Positions 63,733 through 64,000 of a stretch of 64,000 nt of DNA are shown piece by piece. The position numbers were made by a program, and so were the translations under genes. The notes below the pieces were generated by a model. That model had not been told where the DNA came from. It saw nothing but the letters and a program-made list of their open reading frames with translations, and did not search any database. Location of the stretch: NCBI RefSeq assembly GCF_009650765.1, contig NZ_CP045740.1:3944001-4008000 (forward strand), read 5' to 3'. The DNA comes from Streptomyces sp. SUK 48. GTDB lineage: Bacteria > Actinomycetota > Actinomycetes > Streptomycetales > Streptomycetaceae. Positions within the stretch are counted from its first letter, which is position 1. Each line of letters starts with the position of its first letter.

Positions 63733-64000
63733 GTGTACGCATTCGGCATCTGCATCGACCGGCACTACCTCACCCCCGGCCTCGCCACGATCACCTCCCT
63801 GGCGGACAGCCTCAGCCCCAGCGCCCGCAAGGCCGCGGCGCTGCGCTTCCTCACCTTCGACCTCGGAGCGTCCCAGGTGCAGCTCCTGGCCCACCTCGCC
63901 AAACGGGTCGGCTTCGGCTCCTTCGCCCTGGCCCGTCGCTCCCCGCTGCGCTCCGCGCGGATGGCGGACGCCTCGTACATCACGGTCACCACCTATCTGC
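63733..64000 (+). CDS. GT8-like glycosyltransferase, N-terminal part
   Basis: Open at the right edge, so only about 89 residues are visible. 'YAFGICIDRHYLTPGLATITSLADSLSPSARKAAALRFLTFDL' has the opening of family 8 retaining glycosyltransferases (start of the Rossmann-like fold with a long first helix). The DxD motif would lie beyond the window. GTG 63733 is the likely start. Acceptor unknown. Confidence 0.65.
   Translation, partial: MYAFGICIDRHYLTPGLATITSLADSLSPSARKAAALRFLTFDLGASQVQLLAHLAKRVGFGSFALARRSPLRSARMADASYITVTTYL

Larger units (their letters stand above)
47325..64000. mobile_element. Integrated mobilisable element at tRNA-Gly (left part)
   Basis: Downstream of tRNA-Gly the gene content changes from core to accessory: integrase, excisionase, XRE repressor, initiator-like protein, DUF2637 membrane protein, MobC and relaxase, plus cargo on both sides. 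This matches actinomycete integrative elements that use tRNA 3' ends. No second copy of the tRNA 3' sequence was found to the right, so the element extends beyond the window or ended with a diverged site. No FtsK/TraB gene or Prim-Pol is seen; transfer may need a helper or genes further right. Confidence 0.75.

Noticed and set aside
60338..64000. Right attachment site (copy of the tRNA-Gly 3' end)
   Set aside because: Only a nine-base match (CGCTCCATG near 62648) was seen, too short to support an att site.

Overview
The window is high-GC actinobacterial DNA and is almost certainly Streptomyces chromosome. Third codon positions are nearly all G or C, GTG and TTG starts are frequent, TTA codons are very rare, HspR-type HAIR operators (CTTGAGT-N7-ACTCAAG) stand before clpB and dnaK, and the gene order purA / kynurenine genes / fba-pyrE / clpB / dnaK-grpE-dnaJ-hspR / dcd is the one I recall for the Streptomyces core. 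Nothing was searched; all family names come from motifs read by eye.

Layout. 1-16000: partial class III aminotransferase, GntR regulator, 5'-nucleotidase, purA, permease, P450, a NarL-type two-component system and the kynurenine operon (kynA-kynU-kynB). 16000-31100: DUF3151, an MFS exporter, fba, pyrE, an aldose-epimerase homologue, a SRPBCC protein, a membrane spermidine-synthase homologue, DUF2617, a DapC-like aminotransferase, a PIG-V-like transferase, a YbjN protein, clpB and a PPOX protein. 31200-34400: a compact locus that looks like an undescribed secreted-peptide system. It has a signal-peptide precursor with four DTKWP repeats, a closely coupled mini-Rieske-like protein with Arg in place of the His ligands, and three related LuxR-type regulators (one cut down to its N-terminus). 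34500-47100: a sugar-binding lipoprotein, the dnaK operon, a lipid-carrier GT4 enzyme, an Fe-S reductase, a YIP1 protein, a phosphoribosyltransferase and dcd.

47325-64000: the left part of an element apparently integrated at tRNA-Gly(CCC); its right end is not in the window. Left cargo: a protein with a short amyloid-like Asn/Gly/Val motif, and a GNAT-PIN-PUA-like fusion coupled to an ASCH protein. Then integrase, excisionase, XRE repressor, a winged-helix initiator-like protein, two ORFs without visible start codons, a DUF2637 membrane protein, MobC and a relaxase. Right cargo: an unknown Cys-motif protein, a HAD hydrolase, an XRE regulator, two small proteins and a GT8-like enzyme cut by the window edge. 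No FtsK/TraB translocase is present in the window.

The two signals I rate highest are the DTKWP peptide locus and a set of twelve GGACCA/TGGTCC motifs inside the DUF2637 gene. These motifs occur in all three codon phases, so the DNA rather than the protein seems to be conserved; a transfer or replication recognition site is the natural guess.
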